Source of the DNA: Rhizobiales bacterium CCH10-E5
Lineage (GTDB): Bacteria > Pseudomonadota > Alphaproteobacteria > Rhizobiales > Beijerinckiaceae
Reading direction: 5' to 3'
Length of the DNA stretch: 64,000 nucleotides
Assembly (NCBI GenBank): GCA_001556125.1
Contig: LSIG01000205.1
Span: 1-64,000 of the forward strand
The notes beneath the pieces are model-generated. The model was not told the origin of the DNA. It did not search any database and was given only the letters and a program-made list of their open reading frames with translations. Below, in pieces: positions 25,567 through 34,460 of the stretch (positions within the stretch are counted from its first letter, which is position 1; every line of letters starts with the position of its first letter). Both the position numbers and the translations under genes were made by a program.

Positions 25567-25865
25567 GCGCAGCGGTGCTCTCGCCTCATCCCCGGATCTC
25601 GCCCTTCGTCACCTCGAGGGCGCACCGGCGCAGCGCCGGCCTCGAGGTGCCGCTGGTCGATCCGGCCGGCGAGGTGAGGCTGATCATCTTCGAGCTCGGC
25701 GCGGCCGAGCTTGTCCGGCTGGCGGCCGATGCGACGGCCGCGGCGACGGCGATCCTGCAGCAGGAGGCGCACGAAAACGCCATTTCCGCCGCATCGAGCC
25801 TGTCGCAAGTGCCTGAAAAGACGTTGGAAGGGTTAGACTTAGGAATTAACCTGAAAAAAGTCTGA
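25563..25865 (+). CDS. Small terminal prophage ORF, unknown function
   Basis: A 100-residue frame starting with TTG in a 4-bp overlap with the previous stop (TTGA), or with GTG at 25575. It has no membrane segment. The middle reads VPLVDPAGEVRLIIFELGAAELVRLAADATAAA and the end GLDLGINLKKV; the last 40 bp are markedly more AT-rich than the rest. It may be a genuine small lysis-region gene whose 3' end crosses the integration boundary. It is the last plus-strand frame before the host gene glmM. Confidence 0.4.
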   Translation: MSAAVLSPHPRISPFVTSRAHRRSAGLEVPLVDPAGEVRLIIFELGAAELVRLAADATAAATAILQQEAHENAISAASSLSQVPEKTLEGLDLGINLKKV

Positions 25866-25920
25866 AGCCGGCCCGAATACTTGATGGGACGTTAATGGGG
25901 TTGGGATCGCGTAGATCGTC

Positions 25921-26023
25921 GTCATCCTGGACGACCGCAGGTCGGCCGGGATCCATCACAGGACGCGGCGCCGCCCTATGATGGATCCCGGCCTGCGCAG
26001 CTGTGCCGCTTGTCCAGGATGAC
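25921..26023. repeat. Intergenic palindromic element 1 (GTCATCCTGGAC type)
   Basis: A 103-bp inverted repeat at the prophage/glmM junction. The outer arms are GTCATCCTGGAC at 25921-25932 and its complement at 26012-26023. The inner 15-bp arms at 25944-25958 and 25979-25993 are perfectly complementary (GGCCGGGATCCATCA). It belongs to a family of six in this window and could form the 3' hairpin of the glmM message. Confidence 0.8.
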
Positions 26024-26050
26024 GGGAGGGTTGGATCAGGCGAACTAACG

Positions 26051-27394
<1,344 letters not shown>

Positions 27395-27463
27395 GGCCTA
27401 TCCGTCCAAGCGGGCCTGACGCCCGTTTCGGCTGCGTTCTATAGCGGAAATTGGTTTCCGGCT

Positions 27464-27480
27464 CGTCACGAATTGTGACG
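27464..27480. promoter_or_regulatory. Palindrome upstream of glmM
   Basis: A 6-bp inverted repeat with a 5-base spacer, CGTCAC-GAATT-GTGACG. It lies 70 bp before the glmM start. It could be an operator. No convincing -35/-10 pair was found, so the link to glmM is by position only. Confidence 0.35.
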
Positions 27481-27507
27481 TTTCGCAGACGGGGATGGAT
27501 TGGTGCG

Positions 27508-27650
27508 GTCTTTCCGGGGCGCCCGCAGGGCAAGCCCGGAACCCGTGAACACGGTGTGTGCCAGCCAAAGCGCGGCGGCCGGTCAACCTATCCTGCCGCA
27601 CCCGTGTTCATGAGTTCCGGGCTCATCGCTGCGCGATGCCCCGGAATGAC
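27508..27650. repeat. Intergenic palindromic element 2 (CCGGGGC type)
   Basis: A 143-bp element with complementary outer arms (CTTTCCGGGGC against GCCCCGGAATGAC; the left terminus is GTCTTT rather than GTCATT) and inner arms around CCCGGAAC and GTTCCGGG. It lies between glmM and the idonate dehydrogenase gene, ending 9 bp from the latter's stop. Element 5 at 45991 is the same subtype. Confidence 0.75.
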
Positions 27651-27659
27651 GAAGGTCGC

Positions 27660-28697
27660 TCACCCGAAGGCGAGCTGGACCTTCATCGCCTTCGACTTGT
27701 CGGCGGCGAGGTCGAAAGCCTCGATCGCGCGCTCGACGGGGATCGTCGCGGTGAGCAGCGGCGAGAGATCGATCGTTTTCGAGCCGATCATCGCCACCGC
27801 CCAGTCGAACTCCTCGTGGAAGCGGAAGGAGCCGCGCAGGTCGAACTCCTTGGCGACGACGACGTTCATCGGCAGGGTGAAGTTGCCGCCGACGCCGATC
27901 TGCACGATCACGCCGCCCGAACGCACCACGTCGAAGGCGCCGGTCAGCGCGTGCTGGTTGCCCGAGGCCTCGAACATGACATCGAAGGCGCCCTTTTCGG
28001 CGCCGTACTCGGCCTTCAGGCGGTCGGGCTCGGCCATGACATTGATGGCGCGGCTGGCGCCCATCTTCAGCGCCGTCGGCAGGGGCCCGTCGACCACGTC
28101 AGTCGCGACGATCTCGGCCGCGCCGGCGGCCTTGGCGGCGATGATGGTGAGGATGCCGATCGGCCCCGAGCCGGTGACGAGGACGCGCTTGCCCAGCAGC
28201 GGGCCAGCGCGCTTGACGGCATGGAGGCAGACCGCGAGCGGCTCGGCGAAGGCGGCCTCGGCCGCGCTGACATGGTCGGCGACCTTCACCGCCTGGCGCT
28301 CCTCGATCACCAGCATCTCGCGGAAGCCGCCCTGGACATGGGGGAAGCGCATGGCGCTGCCATAGAACAGCATGTCCGTGCAGTGCTGTTGCTGGCCCAT
28401 CTGGCAGTAGCGGCAATGGCCGCAGGCGCGGCTGGGATTGACGGCGACGCGGTCCCCCCCCTTGACGCGGGTGACCTCGGCGCCGACGCATTCGATCCGG
28501 CCGGCGATCTCATGGCCAAGGATCAGCGGCTCGCGCACGCGGATCGTGCCGAAGCCGCCATGCAGATAGTAATGCAGGTCCGAGCCGCAGATGCCGCCGG
28601 CCTCGATCCTGACCCGGACCTGCCGCGGACCCGGTTCGCCGACCGTGACCTCGTCGATGCGAAGGTCCTTTTCGGCATGGATGACGACGGCGCGCAT
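27660..28697 (-). CDS. idnD: L-idonate 5-dehydrogenase, zinc alcohol dehydrogenase family
   Basis: A 345-residue medium-chain dehydrogenase, probably oxidising L-idonate to 5-keto-D-gluconate. Catalytic zinc residues are in GGICGSDLHYY and the GHEIAGRI stretch. The structural zinc cluster is C.HC.YC in RACGHCRYCQMG. The NAD(P) fold shows VTGSGPIGILTI. The divergent neighbour is a gluconate 5-dehydrogenase-type reductase, which would act on the product, so the two form an idonate/gluconate pathway. The start is the ATG at 28697, behind an AGGGAGAAA ribosome site. A sorbitol or threonine dehydrogenase specificity is less likely given the partner. Confidence 0.82.
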   Translation of the reverse strand: MRAVVIHAEKDLRIDEVTVGEPGPRQVRVRIEAGGICGSDLHYYLHGGFGTIRVREPLILGHEIAGRIECVGAEVTRVKGGDRVAVNPSRACGHCRYCQMGQQQHCTDMLFYGSAMRFPHVQGGFREMLVIEERQAVKVADHVSAAEAAFAEPLAVCLHAVKRAGPLLGKRVLVTGSGPIGILTIIAAKAAGAAEIVATDVVDGPLPTALKMGASRAINVMAEPDRLKAEYGAEKGAFDVMFEASGNQHALTGAFDVVRSGGVIVQIGVGGNFTLPMNVVVAKEFDLRGSFRFHEEFDWAVAMIGSKTIDLSPLLTATIPVERAIEAFDLAADKSKAMKVQLAFG

Positions 28698-28748
28698 GGC
28701 GGTTTCTCCCTGCGAGGGCGACGACGCCCGCCCTCATTCTGTGTCGGC

Positions 28749-28764
28749 TCGATTGTCTAATCGA
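28749..28764. promoter_or_regulatory. Operator-like inverted repeat in divergent idn promoter region
   Basis: TCGATT-GTCT-AATCGA, a perfect 6-bp inverted repeat with a 4-base spacer, in the 147-bp region between the divergent idnD and idnO genes. Bases next to it are AT-rich in an otherwise GC-rich region. It is a likely binding site for a shared repressor; no regulator gene lies nearby. Confidence 0.5.
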
Positions 28765-28844
28765 TTGAAAGATGCTTACCGAAAGCAGCGGCACTGGCGC
28801 AAACGCAAACTGCCGCAGATGCTTCACCCTCGCGAGGTTCCGTC

Positions 28845-29612
28845 ATGTCTCTGTCGCTGTTCAGTCTGGAGGGCAGGATCGCCCTCGTCACCGGCTCCGG
28901 CCAGGGCATCGGGCTGGCGCTGGCGGAAGGGCTGTCGGAAGCCGGCGCGCATGTCGTGCTGAACGGCCGCGACCGCGCCAAGCTGGAGCGCGCCGCGCAG
29001 GCGATTTCCGCCGCCGGCCGGACGGTCTCGGTCGCGCCTTTCGACGTCACCGACCAGCCGGCTGTCGAGGCCGGCGTCGCCAAGATCGAGGCCGAGATCG
29101 GGCCGATCGACATCCTGATCAACAATGCCGGCATGCAGAAGCGCGCGCCGATCACCGAATTCCCGGTCGAGGGCTGGCACGAGCTGATGAACACCAATCT
29201 TCACTCGGTGTTCTACGTCACCCAGGCGGTGACGAAGCGGATGGTCCCGCGCAAGCGCGGCAAGATCATCAACATCGGCTCGGTGCAGAGCGAGCTGGGG
29301 CGGCCGACGATCATCCCCTATACGGCCTCAAAGGGCGCGGTGAAGATGATGACGCGCGGGCTCGCCGCCGAACTCGGCAAGCACAACATCCAGTCCAACG
29401 CCATCGGGCCGGGGTACTTCGCTACCGAACTCAATGCCGCGCTGATGGCGGACGAGGCCTTCTCGGCCTGGCTGTGCAACCGCACGCCGGCCGGGCGCTG
29501 GGGCGAGACGAAGGAACTCGTCGGCGCGGCGATCTTCCTGTCGTCGGCGGCCTCCGACTACGTCAACGGCCACCTGCTGATGGTCGATGGCGGGCTGACC
29601 GCGGTGGTTTGA
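28845..29612 (+). CDS. idnO: Gluconate 5-dehydrogenase / 5-keto-gluconate reductase (SDR)
   Basis: A 255-residue short-chain dehydrogenase. The cofactor loop is TGSGQGIG at residues 16-23, the NAG motif is in INNAGMQK, the serine is in IGSVQSELG, and the catalytic pair is in YTASKGAVK. The sequence ASKGAVKMMTRGLAAELGKHN, shown here in part (AAELGKHNIQSNAIGPGYF), is typical of gluconate 5-dehydrogenases, which reduce 5-keto-D-gluconate to D-gluconate. It is transcribed away from idnD from a shared control region. The AGGTT-type ribosome site is weak. Confidence 0.82.
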   Translation: MSLSLFSLEGRIALVTGSGQGIGLALAEGLSEAGAHVVLNGRDRAKLERAAQAISAAGRTVSVAPFDVTDQPAVEAGVAKIEAEIGPIDILINNAGMQKRAPITEFPVEGWHELMNTNLHSVFYVTQAVTKRMVPRKRGKIINIGSVQSELGRPTIIPYTASKGAVKMMTRGLAAELGKHNIQSNAIGPGYFATELNAALMADEAFSAWLCNRTPAGRWGETKELVGAAIFLSSAASDYVNGHLLMVDGGLTAVV

Positions 29613-29624
29613 GCCGCGGAGGCC

Positions 29625-30041
29625 TCAGCCTTTTTCCTCGGCGAGCGGGCGGCCTTCGCGGGCCGCGCGCGCCCGCTTCTCGAAATCCTTGCGGATGCCC
29701 TCGATCTTCTCCTCGTCGAGCTCTTCCAGATCCATCAGCTCCTGACGCGCGCCCTCGACCTTGGCGAGCAGTTCGTCGAGCTTGATCTGCATCGCGGCCG
29801 TGTCGCGGTTCTGGCTGTTCTGGATGATGAACACCATCAGGAAGGTGATGATGGTGGTCGAGGTGTTGATCACCAGCTGCCAGGTGTCGTTGAAGCCGAA
29901 GAAGGGGCCCGACAGGCCCCAGATCACGATGGCCGAGACCGCGACGGCGAAGGTCTGCGGCTTGCCGGCCCAGCGCGCGGTCGCCTGCGAGAGGCGGGTG
30001 AAGAGCGTGCGGTTGGTGAGCGGATCGGAACGCGATGCCAT
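29625..30041 (-). CDS. Low-affinity iron permease family membrane protein
   Basis: A 138-residue inner-membrane protein. It has two membrane helices at about residues 30-50 (FAVAVSAIVIWGLSGPFFG) and 58-78 (LVINTSTTIITFLMVFIIQN), followed by QNSQNRDTAAMQIKLDELL, the hallmark of the family named low-affinity iron permease. A charged coiled-coil tail follows, ending near AEEKG. The iron role of bacterial members is not well proven. The start is the ATG at 30041 behind AGGGGGA; an earlier in-frame codon at 30080 lacks a ribosome site. It ends convergently 13 bp from idnO. Confidence 0.85.
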   Translation of the reverse strand: MASRSDPLTNRTLFTRLSQATARWAGKPQTFAVAVSAIVIWGLSGPFFGFNDTWQLVINTSTTIITFLMVFIIQNSQNRDTAAMQIKLDELLAKVEGARQELMDLEELDEEKIEGIRKDFEKRARAAREGRPLAEEKG

Positions 30042-30118
30042 GACGAAGTCCCCCTGACCCCTGTGGATCGCTCGGTTCAACGTCCGGCGGGATGTGCGCG
30101 TTCCCCGCTGGTCGAGGT

Positions 30119-31366
30119 TCAGTCCGCTGGGCGTTGGGAGGCGCTCATCAGGAAGTCGCGTATGGCCGGATCGCTGGTGAGGCCGATGGCGCGGGCATAG
30201 GCGTCGCGGGCGGCCTCATCCTGTCCGGACCGGCGCAGCAGATGGGCCTTGAGCGCCCAGAACGGCTGGTAGGACATGACGTCGCCGGCGGGCAGCTCGG
30301 CGAGGGCCGAGAGCCCGGCTTGAGGGCCGGATGCTTCCGCCAGTGCCGCCGCCCGGCTGACCAGCACCCCGGTCGTCGGTGCGAGCCGGGCGAGCCCCTC
30401 ATAGAGCCGGGCCAGGGCTGCTGCGTCGGTGTGTCCCGTCACCGCCCTTGCGGCATGGACGGACTGGATCGCCGCCTCGAGCTGGAACGGCCCCAGCGCC
30501 GCATGCCGAGCGGCCTGCGCCAGCTCGGCTTCCGCCTCCTTGATCAGCGGGACCGACCAGCGCGCCGTGTCCTGCTCGGCGAGGGGCACGAAGGCACCGT
30601 CGGATGATCTGCGGGCCTCGCGCCTCGCCTCACCATGCAGCATCAGCGCGAGCAGGCCGCGTGCCTCGGGCTCGCCGGGCAGGAGCTGGATCACCAGCCG
30701 CGCCAGCCAGATGGCCTCTTCCGCGAGGCCGCGGCGCCGGAGATCGGCGCCGGCGATATCCTCCCAGCCGCTGCCATAGGCGGCATAGATCGCCTGCAGC
30801 ACGGCATCGAGCCGCCCGGGCAGCTCGGCCCGTTCGGGAATGGCGAAGGCGATGCGGGCATCGCGGATCTTCGCCTTGGCGCGCACCAGCCGCTGCCCGA
30901 GCGCCGCTGGCGAGGTCAGGAAGGCCTGGGCGATGCGGGTGGCGTCCAGACCCAGCACGGCCTGCAGCATCAGTGGCGCGCGGGCGGCGGGATCGATCGC
31001 CGGGTGGGCGCAGACGAAGAGCAGCTTGAGCCGTTCATCGGGGAAGGCAAAGCCATCTGTGTTCGCATCCTGCTCCGCCAGCAGGGTCAAAGTCGGCTCG
31101 GCGGCGGCGCGGATGGTCTGGCGGCGCCGTCCGTCGATCAGCTGGCGACGCGCGGTCGTCAGCAGCCAGGCCTCCGGACGGGCCGGGACGCCGTCCGAGG
31201 GCCAGCGATCGAGCGCCAGCCGGAAGGCTTCCGCAAGCGCATCCTCGGCCGCTGCCAGATCGCGCCAATCGCGGGCCAGCAGCGAGAGCAGGCGGCCATA
31301 GGAGGCGCGGGCGGCGAGATCGGCCGCCCTCCGCGCCTCGTCGGCGGCGCCGGCCTCCGCTGTCAT
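30119..31366 (-). CDS. ECF-type RNA polymerase sigma factor with C-terminal TPR-like extension (ECF42-like)
   Basis: A 415-residue sigma factor. Region 2 lies at residues 20-90 (YGRLLSLLARDWRDLAAAEDAL, in part) with PEAWLLTTARRQLID. Region 4 lies around 125-165, with LGLDATRIAQAFLTSPAALGQRLVRAK (shown in part: TRIAQAFLTSPAALGQRL). A C-terminal 240-residue helical extension with TPR character follows and is diagnostic of the group usually called ECF42. Those sigma factors are paired with YCII/DGPF proteins, and the gene just upstream is one, sharing one base with it. No anti-sigma factor is seen, as expected for this group. Confidence 0.87.
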   Translation of the reverse strand: MTAEAGAADEARRAADLAARASYGRLLSLLARDWRDLAAAEDALAEAFRLALDRWPSDGVPARPEAWLLTTARRQLIDGRRRQTIRAAAEPTLTLLAEQDANTDGFAFPDERLKLLFVCAHPAIDPAARAPLMLQAVLGLDATRIAQAFLTSPAALGQRLVRAKAKIRDARIAFAIPERAELPGRLDAVLQAIYAAYGSGWEDIAGADLRRRGLAEEAIWLARLVIQLLPGEPEARGLLALMLHGEARREARRSSDGAFVPLAEQDTARWSVPLIKEAEAELAQAARHAALGPFQLEAAIQSVHAARAVTGHTDAAALARLYEGLARLAPTTGVLVSRAAALAEASGPQAGLSALAELPAGDVMSYQPFWALKAHLLRRSGQDEAARDAYARAIGLTSDPAIRDFLMSASQRPAD

Positions 31367-31734
31367 CAGGCGGAGGGCTGCGGCGGAGGCGGTAGCACCG
31401 GGCGCACCTCGGTCGAGCCATAGGACGAGGCCGGGCTGCGCGCCGCCCAGTCGAGCGCGGCGTCCAGATCGGGGACGTCAATGACGAAATAGCCGCCGAG
31501 CTGCTCCTTGGTGTCGGGATGCGGGCCGTCCTGGACCTGGCGCTGGCCGTTACGAACGCGCACCATCGTGGCGCTGTGAGGCGGTTGCAGGCCCGCGCCG
31601 CTGACCACGATCCCGGCCTGGTTGAGCGCACCGACATAGGCCATCCAGGAGGCCCAGTAGGCCGGCCCCTTGGCGGGGTCGTCGCGCAGGCCGAATTCGC
31701 TGTCCGTCTCGCGGAAGATCAACATGTACTGCAT
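31366..31734 (-). CDS. YCII/DGPF-domain protein, partner of ECF sigma factor
   Basis: A 122-residue YCII-related protein. It starts with MQYMLIFRETDSEFG and carries the DGPF-type signature as QVQDGPHPDTKEQLGGYFVI, where the Phe is replaced by His. The family is small, soluble and of unproven enzymatic activity. It is routinely encoded next to ECF42 sigma factors, and here it lies directly upstream of one, with the stop and the next start sharing one base. The ATG at 31734 has a strong AAGGAG ribosome site. It may be both target and modulator of the sigma factor. Confidence 0.87.
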   Translation of the reverse strand: MQYMLIFRETDSEFGLRDDPAKGPAYWASWMAYVGALNQAGIVVSGAGLQPPHSATMVRVRNGQRQVQDGPHPDTKEQLGGYFVIDVPDLDAALDWAARSPASSYGSTEVRPVLPPPPQPSA

Positions 31735-31847
31735 GGGGCGAACTCCTTGCCACCTGACGCCGGAGAACCATCCCCCGGCTGCCATGATGACGTCCAGCCC
31801 CGGCCGGTTTCGACAGGCGGTCGAAAAAAATCCGCCGGCGTCCGATC

Positions 31848-32687
31848 TCAGCCCTTCGCCAGCCGTTCGGCGTGCCAGGCGATATGCTGGGCCATGAAGG
31901 TCGAGATGAAGTTGTAGGAGTGGTCGTAGCCCTCGCGCATCTGCAGCTCGAGCGGAATACCGGCCGTGGCGCAGGCGACCTCGAGCAGCTGCGGCCGCAG
32001 GCCCTCATCGAGGAAGCCGTCGGCGGTGCCCTGATCGATCAGCAGATCCTTGACCCTGTGGCCGTCGGCGATCAGCAGCGTCGCATCATAGGCGCGCCAG
32101 CTGCGCTCGTCGGGGCCGAGATATTTCTCGAAAGCGGGGCGCGACCAGCCGGCGGTCGAGGGCTGGGCGATGGGCGCGAAGGCGGAGACAGAGGCGTAGC
32201 GATCCGGGTTCTTCAGCGCGAGCGTGATCGCGCCATGGCCGCCCATGGAATGGCCGAAGATGCCCTGGCGGGTCATGTCGACCGGGAAATGCCGCGCGAC
32301 CAGCTCCGGCAGCTCGTCGCGGATGTAACTCTCCATCCGGTAGTTGGTGTCGTAGGGCGCCTGCGTCGCGTCGAGATAGAAGCCGGCTCCGGAGCCGAAC
32401 TGCCAGTTGCCCGGCTCGTCGGGCACATGCTCGCCGCGCGGGCTGGTATCGGGGCAGATGATGGCTATGCCGTTGGCGGCCGCCGCCGCCCGGTACTCGC
32501 CCTTGTCCATGACGTTCTGATGCGTGCAGGTCAGCCCCGAGAGATACCAGAGCAGGGGAACCGGCCCGTCCTCGATCTGCGGCGGCAGGAAGATCGCGAA
32601 GGTCATCGGGCAGGCGCAGGCGGCGCTGTCATGACGATAGACGCGCTGCGAGCCGCCGAAGGCCTTCGAGGACGAGACGAGTTCCAT
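31848..32687 (-). CDS. fghA: S-formylglutathione hydrolase
   Basis: A 279-residue serine esterase that splits S-formylglutathione into formate and glutathione, the second step of glutathione-dependent formaldehyde oxidation. The nucleophile is in GIFGHSMGGHGA, the oxyanion segment in LSGLTCTHQN, and the histidine in EGYDHSYNFI. The length is normal. It lies downstream of the formaldehyde dehydrogenase gene frmA on the same strand, separated by 167 bp that contain a palindromic element. A long T run lies just downstream of the stop on the coding strand, but no matching stem was found. Confidence 0.95.
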   Translation of the reverse strand: MELVSSSKAFGGSQRVYRHDSAACACPMTFAIFLPPQIEDGPVPLLWYLSGLTCTHQNVMDKGEYRAAAAANGIAIICPDTSPRGEHVPDEPGNWQFGSGAGFYLDATQAPYDTNYRMESYIRDELPELVARHFPVDMTRQGIFGHSMGGHGAITLALKNPDRYASVSAFAPIAQPSTAGWSRPAFEKYLGPDERSWRAYDATLLIADGHRVKDLLIDQGTADGFLDEGLRPQLLEVACATAGIPLELQMREGYDHSYNFISTFMAQHIAWHAERLAKG

Positions 32688-32716
32688 GGAATGTTCCTTA
32701 TGCTCTGGTCGTGCCC

Positions 32717-32846
32717 GTCATGGTCGGGCTTGACCCGACCATCTCGGAAACCAGTGCCTTTTATGGGGCAGGCGCGCTCTGCCGGGAGGGGCTCCTCTCC
32801 CGGCACGCGATTCTCGGGTCTGCGCTGCGCTTCGCCCGAGAATGAC
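32717..32846. repeat. Intergenic palindromic element 3, inside the formaldehyde operon
   Basis: A 130-bp element between frmA and fghA. The left end GTCATGGTCGGGCTTGACCC and the right end GCTTCGCCCGAGAATGAC are related inverted arms, each also containing a local hairpin (GGTCGGG...CCCGACC). A further hairpin with CCGGGAG/CTCCCGG lies in the middle. Elements 4 and 6 are the same subtype. Confidence 0.8.
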
Positions 32847-32854
32847 GGATGGCC

Positions 32855-33967
32855 TCAGTACACCACCACGCTGCGGATCGACTTGCCCTCGTGCATCAGG
32901 TCGAAGCCGTGGTTGATCTCGTCGAGCGACAGCTTGTGGGTGATCAGGTCGTCGATGTTGATCTTCCCCTCCATGTACCAGTCGACGATCTTCGGCACGT
33001 CGGTGCGCCCGCGCGCGCCGCCGAAGGCAGTGCCCTTCCAGACGCGGCCGGTGACGAGCTGGAACGGGCGCGTCGCGATTTCCTTGCCGGCCTCGGCGAC
33101 GCCGATGATAATCGACTCGCCCCAGCCGCGGTGACAGCATTCCAGCGCTTGGCGCATGACGTTGACGTTGCCGGTGGCGTCGAAGGAGAAGTCGGCGCCG
33201 CCGCCGGTGAGATCGACGATGGCCTGGACGACCTTGTCGTTGCCGACCTCCTTGGGATTGATGAAGTCGGTCATGCCGAATCTGCGCGCCATCTCCTGCT
33301 TGGCCGGGTTGATGTCGACGCCGATGATCTTGTCGGCCCCGACCATGCGGGCGCCCTGGATCACGTTGAGGCCGATGCCGCCCAGCCCGAAAACCACGAC
33401 ATTCGCGCCCGGCCAGACCTTGGCGGTGTAGATCACCGCGCCGATGCCGGTGGTCACGCCGCAGCCGATGTAGCAGATCTTGTCGAAGGGGGCGTCTTCG
33501 CGGACCTTGGCCAGCGCGATCTCGGGCAGGACGGTGAAGTTCGCGAAGGTCGAGCAGCCCATATAGTGGAAGACCTCGCCGCCGTCGCAGGAGAAGCGGC
33601 TCGTGCCGTCGGGCATCACGCCCTGGCCCTGCGTCGCGCGGATCGAGGTGCAGAGATTGGTCCGGCGCGAGAGGCAGGACTTACAGCTGCGGCATTCGGG
33701 CGTGTAGAGCGGGATGACATGGTCGCCGGGCTTCAGCGAGGTCACGCCGGCTCCGACCTCGCGGACGATGCCCGCGCCCTCATGGCCGAGAATCGCCGGA
33801 AACTTCCCTTCCGAATCCATGCCCGACAGCGTGTAGGCGTCGGTGTGGCAGATGCCGGTCGCCATGACCTCGACCAGCACCTCGCCGGCCTTGGGGCCGC
33901 CGATCTCGATGGTCTCGATGGTGAGCGGCTTGCCGGCTTCCCAGGCGACGGCGGCGCGGGTCTTCAT
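32855..33967 (-). CDS. frmA: S-(hydroxymethyl)glutathione dehydrogenase (class III alcohol dehydrogenase)
   Basis: A 370-residue zinc enzyme that oxidises S-(hydroxymethyl)glutathione to S-formylglutathione with NAD+. Catalytic zinc residues lie in [12 protein letters not shown] and [12 protein letters not shown]. The structural zinc cluster is in [17 protein letters not shown]. The tail region with [20 protein letters not shown] (in part: [13 protein letters not shown]) is diagnostic for class III. It follows frmR by 28 bp on the same strand and should be derepressed by formaldehyde. It precedes fghA, the next enzyme of the pathway. Confidence 0.97.
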   Translation of the reverse strand: MKTRAAVAWEAGKPLTIETIEIGGPKAGEVLVEVMATGICHTDAYTLSGMDSEGKFPAILGHEGAGIVREVGAGVTSLKPGDHVIPLYTPECRSCKSCLSRRTNLCTSIRATQGQGVMPDGTSRFSCDGGEVFHYMGCSTFANFTVLPEIALAKVREDAPFDKICYIGCGVTTGIGAVIYTAKVWPGANVVVFGLGGIGLNVIQGARMVGADKIIGVDINPAKQEMARRFGMTDFINPKEVGNDKVVQAIVDLTGGGADFSFDATGNVNVMRQALECCHRGWGESIIIGVAEAGKEIATRPFQLVTGRVWKGTAFGGARGRTDVPKIVDWYMEGKINIDDLITHKLSLDEINHGFDLMHEGKSIRSVVVY

Positions 33968-33995
33968 CGGGCGGTTCCTTCCTCGGTTTTGCGGG

Positions 33996-34295
33996 TCATT
34001 TCAGATAGGGGCGGATCACACGCATGATCTCGCCGATCTCGGCCGGCTCGCTCGCCGGGGCATGGTCATGGGCGTCGGCGTCGCCGCAGGCCTGGCCCGT
34101 CAGCGTCTCGCGCAGATGGCTTTCCAGCACCTCGGCCATCAGCCCGGTCGCGGCGCCGCGCAGGGCCGAGAGCTGCTGCAGCAGCGCGCCGCAGGGCTCG
34201 CCGCGCTCGACGGCGGCGATCAGCGCATCGGCCTGGCCGCGGATGCGTTTCAGCCGCGTCACCGCGCGCTTCTTTTCCTCGGGGGTATGCGGCAT
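33996..34295 (-). CDS. frmR: Formaldehyde-responsive repressor FrmR (CsoR/RcnR family)
   Basis: A 99-residue all-helical DNA-binding protein. It opens [20 protein letters not shown] and has Cys at residue 35 (GEPCGAL) and Pro at 2. In characterised FrmR the Pro2 amine and Cys35 of neighbouring subunits are crosslinked by formaldehyde, which releases the operator. The block [20 protein letters not shown] is also typical. The C-terminal part has extra His/Asp residues (DADAHDH), which could bind metal. It is first in the frmR-frmA-fghA operon, with a matching operator just upstream. Confidence 0.95.
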   Translation of the reverse strand: MPHTPEEKKRAVTRLKRIRGQADALIAAVERGEPCGALLQQLSALRGAATGLMAEVLESHLRETLTGQACGDADAHDHAPASEPAEIGEIMRVIRPYLK

Positions 34296-34304
34296 CGGCG
34301 CCCT

Positions 34305-34360
34305 GATACTGGGGTGGAGTATCTGCCGCCTGTTCTAGAAGGGTCGCGGGCGGGCGTCAA
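34305..34360 (-). promoter_or_regulatory. Promoter and FrmR-type operator of the formaldehyde operon
   Basis: On the minus strand a -35 TTGACG (34355-34360), a 17-bp spacer and a -10 TAGAAC (34332-34337) form a good promoter. Eight bases further lies the palindrome GATACT-N7-AGTATC (34305-34323) whose G-rich centre GGGGTGG fits CsoR/RcnR/FrmR operators. It covers the predicted transcription start, so repressor binding would block initiation. Confidence 0.8.
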
Positions 34361-34381
34361 CGCGGGCCGTGGCGCCAACGC

Positions 34382-34411
34382 AAAAGGCGGACGCATCGCT
34401 GCGTCCGCCTT
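34382..34411 (-). terminator. Rho-independent terminator of the outer-membrane protein gene
   Basis: A 10-bp perfect stem GGCGGACGCA / TGCGTCCGCC with a four-base loop, followed on the minus strand by TTTT. It lies 50 bp past the stop of the gene at 34461. Confidence 0.85.
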
Positions 34412-34460
34412 GATGGAGAGGTTTCGTGACGCGAGCGTGGCGCGCGTCGGTGGCCCGTGG

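Larger units (their letters stand above)
1..25865 (+). mobile_element. Podovirus-type prophage, right-hand part (left end outside window)
   Basis: A continuous block of plus-strand phage genes: packaging, portal, scaffold, capsid, tail tubular A/B-like, internal virion proteins, fibre, lysis. The order packaging, portal, scaffold, capsid, tubular proteins, ejection proteins, fibre matches short-tailed phages. No tape-measure or sheath genes are seen. Most adjacent genes overlap by 4 bp. The block ends just before glmM, a host housekeeping gene on the opposite strand, so it is integrated. No integrase, repressor or replication gene lies inside the window, and no tRNA is seen at the right edge. 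Functional status cannot be judged, but every structural frame seen is intact. Confidence 0.9.

Noticed and set aside
24405..25865. 486-residue plus-strand frame spanning endolysin, holin-like and Rz-like genes
   Set aside because: It overlaps three better-supported genes in other frames. Only its last 100 codons, after the Rz-like stop, are kept as a candidate gene.
25866..26050. tRNA or tmRNA gene as integration target at the prophage right end
   Set aside because: No cloverleaf or TTC/CCA pattern was found; the structure present is the palindromic element.
31800..31847. Run of T downstream of fghA on the minus strand as a terminator
   Set aside because: The T run lies between short CCGCC/GGCGG arms rather than after a stem, so it is not a canonical terminator.
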